Positions 1-7,559 of a stretch of DNA of 53,193 nt are shown here, piece by piece. A program made the position numbers and the translations under genes. Below the pieces are notes generated by a model. The model had not been told where the DNA came from, did no database searches, and was given only the letters and a program-made list of their open reading frames with translations. The stretch's first letter is position 1; each line of letters opens with the position of its first letter. This DNA is from Chloroflexota bacterium (lineage in GTDB: Bacteria; Chloroflexota; Dehalococcoidia; JACPQF01): assembly GCA_016190625.1 (NCBI GenBank), contig JACPQF010000130.1, forward strand, positions 1-53,193. Direction: 5' to 3'.

Positions 1-356
1 ACCCCCTTCCTGATGTAGAAGGTGTGAGTCATGCCGTCCTTGGCTATCTCCCATCGCTCCGCTAGCCCGGGCACGTACTGGCCCTGAGGACCGAGGTTGA
101 CCAGGGACTCGAAGAACGCGGCGGTTAGGGAGGTCCACGTCACCCCACTCTCCTGCTGGGGATCGATTACGCCGGAGCCGAACTTCGTCGCAACGATCAG
201 GCTACCGTAGGGCTTGGCCGCCGTCGGCACTGCCGTCGGCTTAGCCGCGGACGTGGAGGACGTAGCGGGGGATGACGGCGCCGTACTGCAGGATGCTAAC
301 AAAAGGACACCAACCACCAAGACCACTGACGCGAGCCCGATGAACCTGGAACACAT
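1..356 (-). CDS. Family-5 ABC substrate-binding lipoprotein (partial, runs off window)
   Basis: Only the N-terminal 118 codons are present; the gene continues past base 1. The start ATG (354-356, minus) has AAGGAGG about 10 bases upstream. The protein opens with a hydrophobic segment ending in the lipobox LASC, so it is probably a lipoprotein, followed by a Ser/Thr/Pro/Ala linker. Mature-domain motifs (YGSLIVATKFGS, then GLAERWEIAKDGMTHTFYIR) match the start of SBP_bac_5 peptide/nickel/oligosaccharide-binding proteins, where a conserved 'LA..W....DG.T.TF.LR' block occurs. Expected role: extracellular capture of a peptide-like solute for an ABC importer. The ligand cannot be told from this fragment. 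Confidence 0.8.
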   Translation of the reverse strand, partial: MCSRFIGLASVVLVVGVLLLASCSTAPSSPATSSTSAAKPTAVPTAAKPYGSLIVATKFGSGVIDPQQESGVTWTSLTAAFFESLVNLGPQGQYVPGLAERWEIAKDGMTHTFYIRKG

Positions 357-597
357 TGTCGCGAAACCTCCTTCACAAACTCGAACTGTGGGGAAACTCT
401 CCCTTGCGGCAAGACCGGGCCATAGCTGAAAGGTCGTCTTTGGCCTCCAGCCCATACTGAGCATCAATTGAGGTCATCCCTGACTTCTTGCTCTGACGCC
501 GGACACTGGGCCATCGTCGTCGATGGGTGTCTCTGACGATGAGAACTGTTGCGGTCGTCTCTGCCCACTGGCTCTGGCGCCGAGACTATCGCAAATC

Positions 598-626
598 AAT
601 ATAGCAGATAGAGCTTGACGGTGCAA
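598..626 (-). promoter_or_regulatory. Candidate sigma70 promoter for the substrate-binding protein
   Basis: Read on the minus strand: -35 TTGCAC (626-621), 17-base spacer, -10 TATATT (603-598). It points to the lipoprotein gene starting at 356 and implies a leader of about 235 bases. I see no gene between 357 and 766. Confidence 0.45.
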
Positions 627-766
627 GCCATAATACTGTGTAATTATCATGTATTCTGGCGATGGTGACATACAAGATGGCGTGCGACAGCTTGACCTTG
701 ATCATCGCTGGATAGCTGCTGAACAGGCGATTTGACCAGCACAAGTAAGGGAGCACGCGCCCTGCG

Positions 767-795
767 TTGTCGCTCTTCCTTCTTTGTGCTACACT
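767..795 (+). promoter_or_regulatory. Candidate sigma70 promoter for glcDF
   Basis: -35 TTGTCG (767-772), 17-base spacer, -10 TACACT (790-795). Transcription would begin near 802. This rules out the longer glcD reading that starts at TTG 767 and supports the start at 827. Confidence 0.5.
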
Positions 796-826
796 GTCAC
801 CATTCCGGCCGACGTCGAGGAAAGAT

Positions 827-2215
827 TTGGTCTCCCGAGCTATTATCCAGGAATTGCAGGCGGCGGCGGGCAAGGGCGCTGTCACCTTCTCGCCGGAGGA
901 CCTGATAGTATACTCCTATGATGCCACGATGCCGGAGTACCGGCCGGACGTCGTCGTTTTCCCGCAGTCGACAGAGCAGGTGGCCGCTATTATGAGGGTG
1001 GCGAACGAGCATCGCCTCCCGGTGGTGCCGCGAGGCGCCGGAACCAACGTCAGCGGCGGATCCCTAGCCCTCGAGGGGGGAATGATCCTCTGTCTGAGCC
1101 GGATGAACAGGATACTGGAGATCGATCGGGAGAATCTGGTAGCGGTGGTCGAGCCCGGAGTGGTCAACGCCGAGCTGCAGGCGGCGCTGGCGCCCCTAGG
1201 CCTGTTTTATCCGCCCGACCCGGCGTCGATGAACGTCTGCACCATCGGCGGAAACGTGGCGGAGAACAGCGGGGGGCCGCGCTGCTTAAAATATGGGGTG
1301 ACCAAGGATTACGTCCTCGGCCTCGAAGTGGTTCTGCCCACCGGCGAGGTCATCCACACCGGGGGATCGGTGATGAAGAACTGCACCGGCTACGATTTCA
1401 CTCGCCTGTTCGTTGGCTCCGAGGGGACCCTCGGCGTGGTTACCAAGATTACCCTGCGGCTGCTGCCCCTCGCCGAAGCCAAGAAGACCATGCTGGCCGT
1501 GTTCGATTCGGTGGTCGATGCCTCCAGCGCCGTCAGTGCCATCATCGCCCGCGGCATCATCCCCACCACCCTGGAACTGATGGACCGCATCCTCCTTCGC
1601 TGCGCCGAGGATTTCGTCCACGTGGGCCTACCCAAGGATGCCGGCGCCGTCCTCCTCATCGAGGTCGACGGCTTTCGGGAATCGCTGGATGGCCAGATGC
1701 GCCAAATCAAGGCGGTCTGTCGGGCCAATCAGGCGCGCGAGCTTCGCCACGCCAGGACGAGCAAGGAGGTGGACGACCTCTGGCTGGCGCGACGCACGGT
1801 AATCGGCGCCGTGGGGAGGCTGGAGCCCAACTATGGACTGCAGGACGTTACGGTGCCGCGGAGCAAGCTGCCGATCATCGTGGAGGAAATCGGCGACATC
1901 TCTGCCAAGTATGACCTCCCTATCGGCGTGCTGGCCCACGCCGGCGACGGTAACCTTCACCCGATCGTCCTGTTTGACGCTCGCCGGGACGGCGATCTGG
2001 CGAAGGTCCACGCGGCGGAAAAGGAGATCTGCAAGGCAGCCCTCGCCTTGGGAGGCACCTTGTCGGGAGAGCATGGCATCGGTCTATCGAAGAGGGAGTA
2101 TCTTCCCATGGAATACGGCCCTATCGAGATGTCTCTGGTGGCCAGGTTGAGAAAGGTCTTCGACCCCAACGGCATCCTGAATCCGGGCAAGATCGTCGCC
2201 GGGGGAATCGTTTGA
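827..2215 (+). CDS. glcD: FAD-binding glycolate/D-lactate-type 2-hydroxyacid oxidase, GlcD subunit
   Basis: FAD-linked subunit that oxidises a 2-hydroxyacid such as glycolate or D-lactate to the 2-oxoacid; 462 residues, usual for GlcD. The FAD-binding type-4 (PCMH) domain shows VVPRGAGTNVSGGS (about 66-79), TIGGNVAENSGGPRCLKYG (about 139-157) and FVGSEGTLGVVTK. The C-terminal FAD-oxidase domain shows HAGDGNLHP and LSGEHGIGLSKR, and ends FDPNGILNPGKI. I chose TTG 827 because GAGG lies six bases upstream and a promoter covers the alternative TTG at 767. The stop overlaps the glcF start (TTGA), so the two are translationally coupled. No glcE-like gene is present, so electrons probably pass directly to GlcF. 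The substrate could equally be D-lactate or D-2-hydroxyglutarate. Confidence 0.9.
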   Translation: MVSRAIIQELQAAAGKGAVTFSPEDLIVYSYDATMPEYRPDVVVFPQSTEQVAAIMRVANEHRLPVVPRGAGTNVSGGSLALEGGMILCLSRMNRILEIDRENLVAVVEPGVVNAELQAALAPLGLFYPPDPASMNVCTIGGNVAENSGGPRCLKYGVTKDYVLGLEVVLPTGEVIHTGGSVMKNCTGYDFTRLFVGSEGTLGVVTKITLRLLPLAEAKKTMLAVFDSVVDASSAVSAIIARGIIPTTLELMDRILLRCAEDFVHVGLPKDAGAVLLIEVDGFRESLDGQMRQIKAVCRANQARELRHARTSKEVDDLWLARRTVIGAVGRLEPNYGLQDVTVPRSKLPIIVEEIGDISAKYDLPIGVLAHAGDGNLHPIVLFDARRDGDLAKVHAAEKEICKAALALGGTLSGEHGIGLSKREYLPMEYGPIEMSLVARLRKVFDPNGILNPGKIVAGGIV

Positions 2216-3498
2216 CCCCAGTCTTCAATTTTGCCGCGCTCCGCCACGAGACGCTCTGCTGCAATAGGTGCGGCTTTTGCCAGGCAACCTGTCCTAGCTA
2301 CAAGGAGACCAAGGACGAGTCGAACGCGGCCCGTGGGAGAATCCGGCTAATTCGTGCCGTGATCGATGGTGAGCTCCCTATCACCGAAGGCTACATTCGT
2401 CGCATTGAAGGCTGCCTCTACTGTCTTTCCTGCGTTAGCGCCTGCCCCAGCGGCGTTCGGATCGACAAGATCATTCTTGCCGCCCGCGAGCACTACGTCT
2501 CGGCGAAGGGGCTACCCTGGGCGAAGCGGCTTGCTCTTCGTCAGGTTCTGCCGGCCAACGGAAGGATAAGTCTGGCATCGGCTTCTCTGAGGATAGCACA
2601 GAAGACGGTTTTGCGGCTGCCGGGGGCGGACCGGCTGGTTCCCAAGGGGATCGACGTGCGTCATCTTCCCACAACATTTCGCTCGCTGCGACGCCGTTTG
2701 CCGGCCCTCAATACCGTTTCTCATCCTCGCGGTCACGTCGTCTTCTACGCCGGTTGCCTAGTCGACTATACCATGCCTGCCATCGGCGAATCTTTGGTGA
2801 GAGTGCTGAACCGGAGCGGCGTGGAGGTGGCTTTGTCCCGGTCGGCCCAATGTTGTGGCCTGCCCATGCTGGTAGCCGGAGACACGGAGGCAGGCAAGCT
2901 TCTTGCCAGGCGAAATATCGCGCTTCTCGCCGAGATGGGCGGGGACGCCGTCGTCACCGCCTGTGCAAGTTGTGGCCACGCCCTCAAGGAGCTCTACCCC
3001 TACGTGTTCCGTGGCGACCCCGCCATGCAGGCCGCGGCCGAAAGTCTGTCGGCCCGTACCTTCGACATCTCGGCGTTCCTCGTCGACCAGCTTGGCTTCC
3101 GGTCGGGAGAAAGCGGCTTCTTAGCGTCGTCGGTAACTTACCACGATCCCTGTCACCTGCTGCGAGGCCAGGGCATCTCCGCCCAGCCGCGCCTCCTGCT
3201 CCGGGAGATTCCAGGCCTCGAGTATCGGGAGATGGCGGAAGCCGGCCAGTGCTGTGGGGCGGCCGGCTTTTTTCAGGCTCTCTGCCCGGATCTATCCACC
3301 GCGGTTTCAAACAAGAAGGTCAAAAGCATCGCCGACTCGGGGGCGGAGTACGTGGCCAGCAGTTGTCCTGCCTGCCTCCAGCGAATTCAGGGCAGCCTGA
3401 ACCTGGCTGGCCTGAGGAAGAAGGCCGTGCACGTCGTTCAGTTGCTGGATCGAGCTGGCCAAGGACTGAATGTTGTCAAGACTGGCCAAAAGCTGTAA
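2212..3498 (+). CDS. glcF: Iron-sulfur subunit of glycolate/lactate oxidase, GlcF
   Basis: Electron-transfer partner of GlcD, 428 residues. Two [4Fe-4S] motifs lie near the N-terminus: CNRCGFCQATCP (about 17-28) and CLYCLSCVSACP (about 68-79). Two CCG (cysteine-rich) domains follow, with GCLVDY...QCCGLP and YHDPCHLLRGQG...QCCGAAG, a pattern shared with heterodisulfide reductase subunit B and LutA/GlpC. These probably bind a further cluster and pass electrons to quinone at the membrane. TTG start with GGGGGA upstream, overlapping the glcD stop. GlcDF together form a minimal two-subunit oxidase. Confidence 0.9.
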   Translation: MTPVFNFAALRHETLCCNRCGFCQATCPSYKETKDESNAARGRIRLIRAVIDGELPITEGYIRRIEGCLYCLSCVSACPSGVRIDKIILAAREHYVSAKGLPWAKRLALRQVLPANGRISLASASLRIAQKTVLRLPGADRLVPKGIDVRHLPTTFRSLRRRLPALNTVSHPRGHVVFYAGCLVDYTMPAIGESLVRVLNRSGVEVALSRSAQCCGLPMLVAGDTEAGKLLARRNIALLAEMGGDAVVTACASCGHALKELYPYVFRGDPAMQAAAESLSARTFDISAFLVDQLGFRSGESGFLASSVTYHDPCHLLRGQGISAQPRLLLREIPGLEYREMAEAGQCCGAAGFFQALCPDLSTAVSNKKVKSIADSGAEYVASSCPACLQRIQGSLNLAGLRKKAVHVVQLLDRAGQGLNVVKTGQKL

Positions 3499-3528
3499 AA
3501 TGGGGCCACTTTCCGATGGAGGCAGATC

Positions 3529-3720
3529 GTGACCTCAGTGATAGGTTTTGTAAAGAGGCATCCCCGGATAACGGCCTGGATAGTTCTGGCCATTGGCATG
3601 GTAGCGATGCTCGTCTATTCTGCCAAGGACGTCGGTCTGTTGCCAACGCAAATGGCGGCGCTGGTTGGCGCGACCATCGTTCTGGCCGGCTTGTGTGTTT
3701 GGATCATCAACTGGGAATAA
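3529..3720 (+). CDS. Small two-helix membrane protein, unknown
   Basis: 63-residue protein with two predicted membrane helices (about 14-30 and 40-60), short loops and an N-terminal basic stretch (KRHPR). GTG start with GGAGG about seven bases upstream, 30 bases after glcF and on the same strand, so probably co-transcribed. I do not recognise a family. It may be a small accessory of the GlcDF oxidase or simply an operon rider. Confidence 0.55.
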   Translation: MTSVIGFVKRHPRITAWIVLAIGMVAMLVYSAKDVGLLPTQMAALVGATIVLAGLCVWIINWE

Positions 3721-3740
3721 CGCTCAACTGATCGGGGAGT

Positions 3741-3941
3741 TCAGTCCTTGGCGACGGGCTCTTCCAGTCGGCCCGAGGCGACGGTGATCATCACCTCGCC
3801 ACCGTGGATGGTAACCTTAAAAGGTAGTCGCCCTAGCACGCTGTGCCTGATGCCATCCCGCACGTATCTGGCGATATCCTCTTTTGGGATTTGGATATCC
3901 TCTCTGAACTCTACGGTCACCAGGTAAGTCTGCTTTCCCAT
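3741..3941 (-). CDS. Small conserved-looking hypothetical protein
   Basis: 66 residues, ATG start preceded by GAAAGGA. The sequence is acidic/basic mixed with alternating beta-like strands (YLVTVEFRE, FKVTIHGGEVMITVA) around a short helix, and has no cysteines, membrane segment or signal peptide. It reads as a compact cytoplasmic alpha/beta protein. It converges on the 3529-3720 gene with only 20 bases between them. No family recognised. Confidence 0.5.
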   Translation of the reverse strand: MGKQTYLVTVEFREDIQIPKEDIARYVRDGIRHSVLGRLPFKVTIHGGEVMITVASGRLEEPVAKD

Positions 3942-4126
3942 GTCATCCTTTCTCTATCTAGCTGGGGAACCCAGTATAACAGGTTTCAGCCAGTTTGTCA
4001 CTCCTTTTTCCGCTGATTCTGCCCTGACGCGGTCCTTCCGGGAAGGGTAATCTGCCTATCGAGCGGGATTGGCAGAACAAACCTGATGGGCCGTGGGACC
4101 GGTTCCACGATTGGTGTTGGTGCACA

Positions 4127-4156
4127 TTGCGACGGCTCCGACTGTCGTGGTAAAAT
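4127..4156 (+). promoter_or_regulatory. Candidate promoter for the HNH gene
   Basis: TTGCGA (4127-4132), 18-base spacer, TAAAAT (4151-4156), 33 bases before the HNH start codon. About 250 bases (3942-4189) upstream hold nothing else that I can see. Confidence 0.5.
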
Positions 4157-4189
4157 AGGACAGCCGGCAACCGGAGATGGAGGAAAAAC

Positions 4190-4708
4190 TTGAATTTGCC
4201 AGTGCTTGTGTTGAACCAAAACTACGAGCCTCTAAACGTCTGCAACGTTCGCCGGGCATTTGTCCTTCTCGATCGGGGCAAGGCGGAGGTGTTGGAACAT
4301 GGCAACGGCGCGGTGCACACCCCTAGCCGCCGGCTACCTTTGCCCTCGGTCATAAGACTGGTATATATGATCAAGCGACCCCGGCCGCAGGTCAGGTTGA
4401 CCCGACGGGAAGTATTCGTGAGAGATAACTTTACCTGTCAGTACTGCGGCGCCAAGACGCGCGACCTGACTCTGGACCATGTCGTCCCCAGACATCGCGG
4501 TGGCAAGCACACTTGGGACAATCTGGTAAGCGCCTGCAAGAACTGCAACCATCGCAAAGGCAGTCGAACTCCCGAGGAAGCCCGCATGGGTCTGCTTCGG
4601 CAGCCCCAACGGCCTCGCCCTAGCAGCTATTATGTTTTCTACCAGCACCTTCAGCATCAGGACGAATGGCAAAAATTCATCCCTGCCTGGGAGCAGGTAG
4701 GCGTATAG
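4190..4708 (+). CDS. HNH endonuclease family protein
   Basis: 172 residues with a complete HNH/zinc-finger nuclease core: FTCQYCGAK (first CxxC), LTLDHVVPRHRGGKHTWDNL (the catalytic D-H pair and Asn) and SACKNCNHRKG (second CxxC and final His/Asn). An N-terminal region (LVLNQNYEPLNVCNVRRAFVLL) is typical of free-standing bacterial HNH proteins that are widespread and of unknown physiological target. TTG start; GGAGG six bases upstream. Neither a restriction methyltransferase nor a mobile element adjoins it. Family assignment is firm; role is open. Confidence 0.85.
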   Translation: MNLPVLVLNQNYEPLNVCNVRRAFVLLDRGKAEVLEHGNGAVHTPSRRLPLPSVIRLVYMIKRPRPQVRLTRREVFVRDNFTCQYCGAKTRDLTLDHVVPRHRGGKHTWDNLVSACKNCNHRKGSRTPEEARMGLLRQPQRPRPSSYYVFYQHLQHQDEWQKFIPAWEQVGV

Positions 4709-4776
4709 ACATCCTTCAGGCTGACCGCCGGCGCAGAGGAGGTTCAGCATGGAAGCTAAGCGAGACATCAGGCTCG

Positions 4777-4980
4777 CTCCGTCGCCACGCTCCGCTCATG
4801 GGCGGGCACAACGAGTACATCGTCTGCGACCTGCTTGGCTTGGATGAGGCGACGTTAACTCGGTTGACAAAGGACAAGATACTGTACTGGGATGATGAGG
4901 AGAATAGCTTGAAGCGGGCGCGGGCCAGCACACGGCAACCCCGCGTGCTGGCCTGCTGCAAGCCTCTAACTGGAGATTAG
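4777..4980 (+). pseudogene. C-terminal remnant of a family III (CaiB-type) CoA-transferase
   Basis: The frame reads RHAPLMGGHNEYIVCDLLGLDEATLTRLTKDKILYW. This matches the very C-terminus of CaiB/BaiF CoA-transferases, where 'P.LGEHNEEVL.ELLGLSEEEI..L...GVI' is diagnostic. The remaining ~350 residues of such an enzyme are missing: upstream in the same frame the sequence is low-complexity and runs into the HNH gene. No plausible start codon or ribosome site exists in this frame. It is best read as the last ~65 codons of a gene otherwise lost by deletion. Confidence 0.65.
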
Positions 4981-4997
4981 CCTTCGATTAGCAGAGG

Positions 4998-5327
4998 TTA
5001 GCTCCCCTGCTTCTTGGCCCTTCCGCCCTTCTTGCCGATGGTGGAGTAGTACTCCGGGCCGTGCTTCTCTTTGACGGCCTCGCCGCCTTTGCGGCCGATG
5101 GTGGAGTAGAACTCCGGGCCTCTCTTGGCCTTTACGGCCTCACCGCCCTTGCGGCCGATCATGGCGTAGAACTCGCGACCGCGCTCTTTGGCGACCGTCT
5201 CGCCACCCTTGCGGCCGATCTGGGCGTAGAACTGAGGTCCGTATTTCTCCTTGACCTTCTCTCCACCCTTCTTGCCGGCCTCGCGCACGGTCATCTCTCT
5301 CTTCTCGCCTGCTTTCTCTCGTGCCAT
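4998..5327 (-). CDS. KGG-repeat general stress protein (GsiB-like)
   Basis: 109-residue, highly hydrophilic, Lys/Gly-rich protein. After a short basic start it carries near-perfect tandem 20-residue repeats (60 bases of DNA each) built on 'IGRKGGEAVKxKxGPEFY', with five K-G-G cores. This is the KGG (stress-induced bacterial acidophilic) repeat found in GsiB and in LEA-like desiccation/stress proteins. It is likely intrinsically disordered and cytoplasmic. The next upstream gene on the same strand (5663-5352) also resembles a stress-associated small protein, so the two may form a stress operon. Confidence 0.85.
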   Translation of the reverse strand: MAREKAGEKREMTVREAGKKGGEKVKEKYGPQFYAQIGRKGGETVAKERGREFYAMIGRKGGEAVKAKRGPEFYSTIGRKGGEAVKEKHGPEYYSTIGKKGGRAKKQGS

Positions 5328-5351
5328 GTTGTGTACCCCCTTGGTGTCCAG

Positions 5352-5663
5352 TTAGGCCTTACGGCCCTGATTCTGCTGTCTTGCTTTCTGCCAACCTGCT
5401 CTCACCGCCACCTTTATGTAGTCCCAAGAGAACTCTTCGGTGGCGAGTTGAGGCCGAAACCAATGTCCGGCGAGGTCGCTTTCGACCATTTCCCAGTCAA
5501 GGCCAGCTAGCTCGGGGCGCTGAGCGGCTTCCCAGCCATATTGGTAGGCTTCCTTCGCCTGGTCCCAGTGCAAGCCTGTCTTGCCGTAGGCGGCCTCCCA
5601 TTCCCTGTTTGCCTCTTGCTCTATTGCCTGCCAACTCAGCCTGCCACGTTCGGGTAGAACCAT
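5352..5663 (-). CDS. Small hypothetical protein, possibly stress-associated
   Basis: About 103 residues from ATG 5663; GGAGG lies 13 bases upstream. A longer reading from ATG 5696 would place that site inside the gene. The protein is rich in Trp, Glu and Ala. It holds AYQYGWEAAQ followed by LDWEMVESDLAGHW and a final W-x-x-A segment, a pattern I associate with small uncharacterised proteins found beside stress genes. It has no signal peptide or membrane helix. It sits 24 bases upstream of the KGG-repeat gene in the same direction. Function unknown. Confidence 0.55.
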   Translation of the reverse strand: MVLPERGRLSWQAIEQEANREWEAAYGKTGLHWDQAKEAYQYGWEAAQRPELAGLDWEMVESDLAGHWFRPQLATEEFSWDYIKVAVRAGWQKARQQNQGRKA

Positions 5664-5696
5664 GACCGTTCTTGTCCCTCCTTCCGCACGTACCAT

Positions 5697-6170
5697 AGCT
5701 TCGTCAGGCCGTGTAATAGTCTAGAGCTTCACTCCGGGAGTTACCGGGCCCCCAGAAGATGCGCCATCCGTCCTTCCCACAGAACTTAGGCTTGGGGCCT
5801 CCAGGCATCACAGGTGTGCTCCTCGTGCCCAAGGCTTAGGAATTACACTTGCCCCCGCCTGAGCCCGTCCCTGACTTGGGGCAGTTACCGCAATTCCTGT
5901 GCCACCTCTTTGGCCCCCGGCTGAAGGGTTTGTTGCTGCTCCTCGCTCCATAGCAACCGCCGGAGGAACCTACTGCAAGTTTAGCATATTTTCCCGGATG
6001 TTGCAAGAGAGACAGGAGAGCTTGTATCTGCCTGTAGTGCCGCTTTGGAGGCTTGGCACTAGTATTGCTGCAAATTCGTCCTCAAGCCTTGGTCTTTGAG
6101 GCCCAGTGACCAACAATACGGATTCTGTGAGAAGTCGACAAGCCAGTTCGATTCAAAGGAGGCGTGAGAT
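5697..6170. other. Intergenic stretch without a supported gene
   Basis: About 470 bases between divergent genes. A Cys/Gly-rich minus-strand frame (roughly 6005-5848) has no ribosome site, so I do not call it. AAGGAGG at about 6156-6162 belongs to the BON gene. I see no RNA gene or clear terminator. Confidence 0.4.
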
Positions 6171-6632
6171 ATGTCCGGTGTGTATTCCACCTATTGCCCG
6201 ACCTGTGGCGTTCCCGAGCCAACGTCCTGGATGGGACCCGGCGTCGCCTACGGCCCCGGCTATCCAGCGGGCTTTGGTCCGGCCTTTGGCTACGACTTTC
6301 CGCCGCCCGGTTTCTGGGGCGGCGCCTATCTTCAGGGGATGTACGGGCCTGGCTTCGGGGGTGCGCCTTGGTGCCCAACCGACGAGCAAATCACCCAGAT
6401 GATCTACGACGTAATCGACGCAGATCCGGCGGTTCCTTATGATTCCGACATAACCGTCGACGCTACCGAGGGCGTGGTGACCCTCACGGGCACCGTGCCG
6501 AACAAGCGGGTGAAGCATGCCGTAGGCGACGATGCCTGGTGGGTGACCGGCGTCGGGGATATCTACAATAAGATTGAGGTCGCTTCCCAAGCCAGAAGAA
6601 GTGGTAAGGCCGGCGAGCAGAGGACTTCCTGA
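6171..6632 (+). CDS. BON-domain protein with Gly/Pro/aromatic-rich N-terminus
   Basis: 153 residues. Residues 1-70 are rich in Gly, Pro, Tyr and Phe and contain a CPTC motif (YCPTCG). The C-terminal half is a BON domain: DEQITQMIYDVIDADPAVPYDSDITVDATEGVVTLTGTVPNKR..KHAVGDDAWWVTGVGDIYNKIEV. It has the alpha-beta-alpha-beta-beta pattern and the conserved 'V.L.G.V.....' core. BON domains bind membranes or phospholipids and often appear in osmotic-stress proteins. ATG with AAGGAGG nine bases upstream. The low-complexity part may be a flexible surface-binding tail. Specific role unknown. Confidence 0.75.
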   Translation: MSGVYSTYCPTCGVPEPTSWMGPGVAYGPGYPAGFGPAFGYDFPPPGFWGGAYLQGMYGPGFGGAPWCPTDEQITQMIYDVIDADPAVPYDSDITVDATEGVVTLTGTVPNKRVKHAVGDDAWWVTGVGDIYNKIEVASQARRSGKAGEQRTS

Positions 6633-6776
6633 TTCCTATCACCTATATCTCGATGGTAAGGGGTACGCCTGAGTTCTGGCATGGCCACGGCTGCCAGCGC
6701 GAGCCATGCCACCCATTGCGAGCAAGGGCATGGCTCAAGAAAGGCGGAGTGGCAGTTACTGTTGCCGAAGGATTCG

Positions 6777-7412
6777 TCAGAGGGCTTCCTCGAAGAACCT
6801 CGCTACCTCTCTTGCGGCCTGAGCCACGCCATGCAGCCAGAAATGGTCGGCGCCCTCGATGATCGCGCATTTTCTAGGCTCTATCAACCGCTCGACCAGT
6901 CCTTGCAGTTCTCCCACGGGGCCATACTGGTCGTGGCTCCCTGAAATGAATATCTTGGGTCCAGGCCGGGCAGCGGCCGCTGGCGGCCATACCAAGCGGG
7001 TGGGCAGCGAGACGGCGGCGAAGGCCTTTATCCGGTCATCCGCGGCGGCCGCATTCACCGTTACCACGGCGCCAAAGGAATAGCCGCTCGCCCCAAGCCG
7101 GTCTCCGGCGATCTCCGGCCTGGCCGCCAAATAGGAGATAGCCGCCCGCAGGTCGTCCTGCTCGCCAACCCCCTGGCTATGGCTGCCGGCACTCCTCCCG
7201 GTCCCCCGGAAGTTGAACCGCAGTGTAGCGATTCCCCTATACTCGAGGGCGCGGCAGATGGCTATCACTACATGGTTATCCATGTCACCGCCGTACAGAG
7301 GATGGGGATGACAAACGGCCACGGCAGGGCTGCCGGTCTTTCCAGCCGGAATCGCCAGCTCTCCTTCGAGAACCAGACTACCACAGGGGAAATCGACCTG
7401 CCGACCACTCAT
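6777..7412 (-). CDS. Alpha/beta hydrolase (dienelactone hydrolase/CocE-like)
   Basis: 211 residues from ATG 7412, which has AGGAG about five bases upstream (a longer in-frame reading to 7439 lacks one). The order is HPHPLYGGDMDN (oxyanion region), FNFRGTGRS, nucleophile elbow GYSFG (Ser), then an acid in SGSHDQYGP and the catalytic His in GADHFW. It is a soluble serine hydrolase of the 'alpha/beta superfamily hydrolase' type that acts on small esters or amides. Substrate unknown. It stands alone. Confidence 0.85.
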   Translation of the reverse strand: MSGRQVDFPCGSLVLEGELAIPAGKTGSPAVAVCHPHPLYGGDMDNHVVIAICRALEYRGIATLRFNFRGTGRSAGSHSQGVGEQDDLRAAISYLAARPEIAGDRLGASGYSFGAVVTVNAAAADDRIKAFAAVSLPTRLVWPPAAAARPGPKIFISGSHDQYGPVGELQGLVERLIEPRKCAIIEGADHFWLHGVAQAAREVARFFEEAL

Positions 7413-7488
7413 GCGACTCCTCCAAGCGATCTTTGACACAGTTCATTATAGGATAGGCGACGGCCCGACGGCAACCGTGGCCGTGGCG

Positions 7489-7518
7489 TTGGAATTTGGC
7501 CACCATAAGTGCTAAAAT
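7489..7518 (+). promoter_or_regulatory. Candidate promoter for threonine aldolase
   Basis: TTGGAA (7489-7494), 18-base spacer, TAAAAT (7513-7518), 41 bases before the GTG start at 7560. Confidence 0.5.
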
Positions 7519-7559
7519 CGAAGTGCTACACGAGGCAAATGGCTGCAGGAGGCTCAGCA

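Noticed and set aside
767-826. Longer glcD start at TTG 767
   Set aside because: The TTG lies in the -35 box of a good promoter; TTG 827 has a ribosome site and the family's usual N-terminus.
2754-3731. Long overlapping frames in glcF, ltaE, rfbD, cobT and cysNC
   Set aside because: They are Arg/Gly/Pro-rich shadows of real genes in high-GC DNA, without ribosome sites or recognisable motifs.
4998-5327. 60-base tandem repeats that could suggest a CRISPR or satellite array
   Set aside because: The repeats have no spacers, keep one reading frame and encode KGG modules of a known stress-protein type.
5848-6005. Minus-strand Cys/Gly-rich micro-protein ending CPKSGTGSGGGKCNS
   Set aside because: The only start is a TTG without a ribosome site and there is no promoter; composition alone is not enough.
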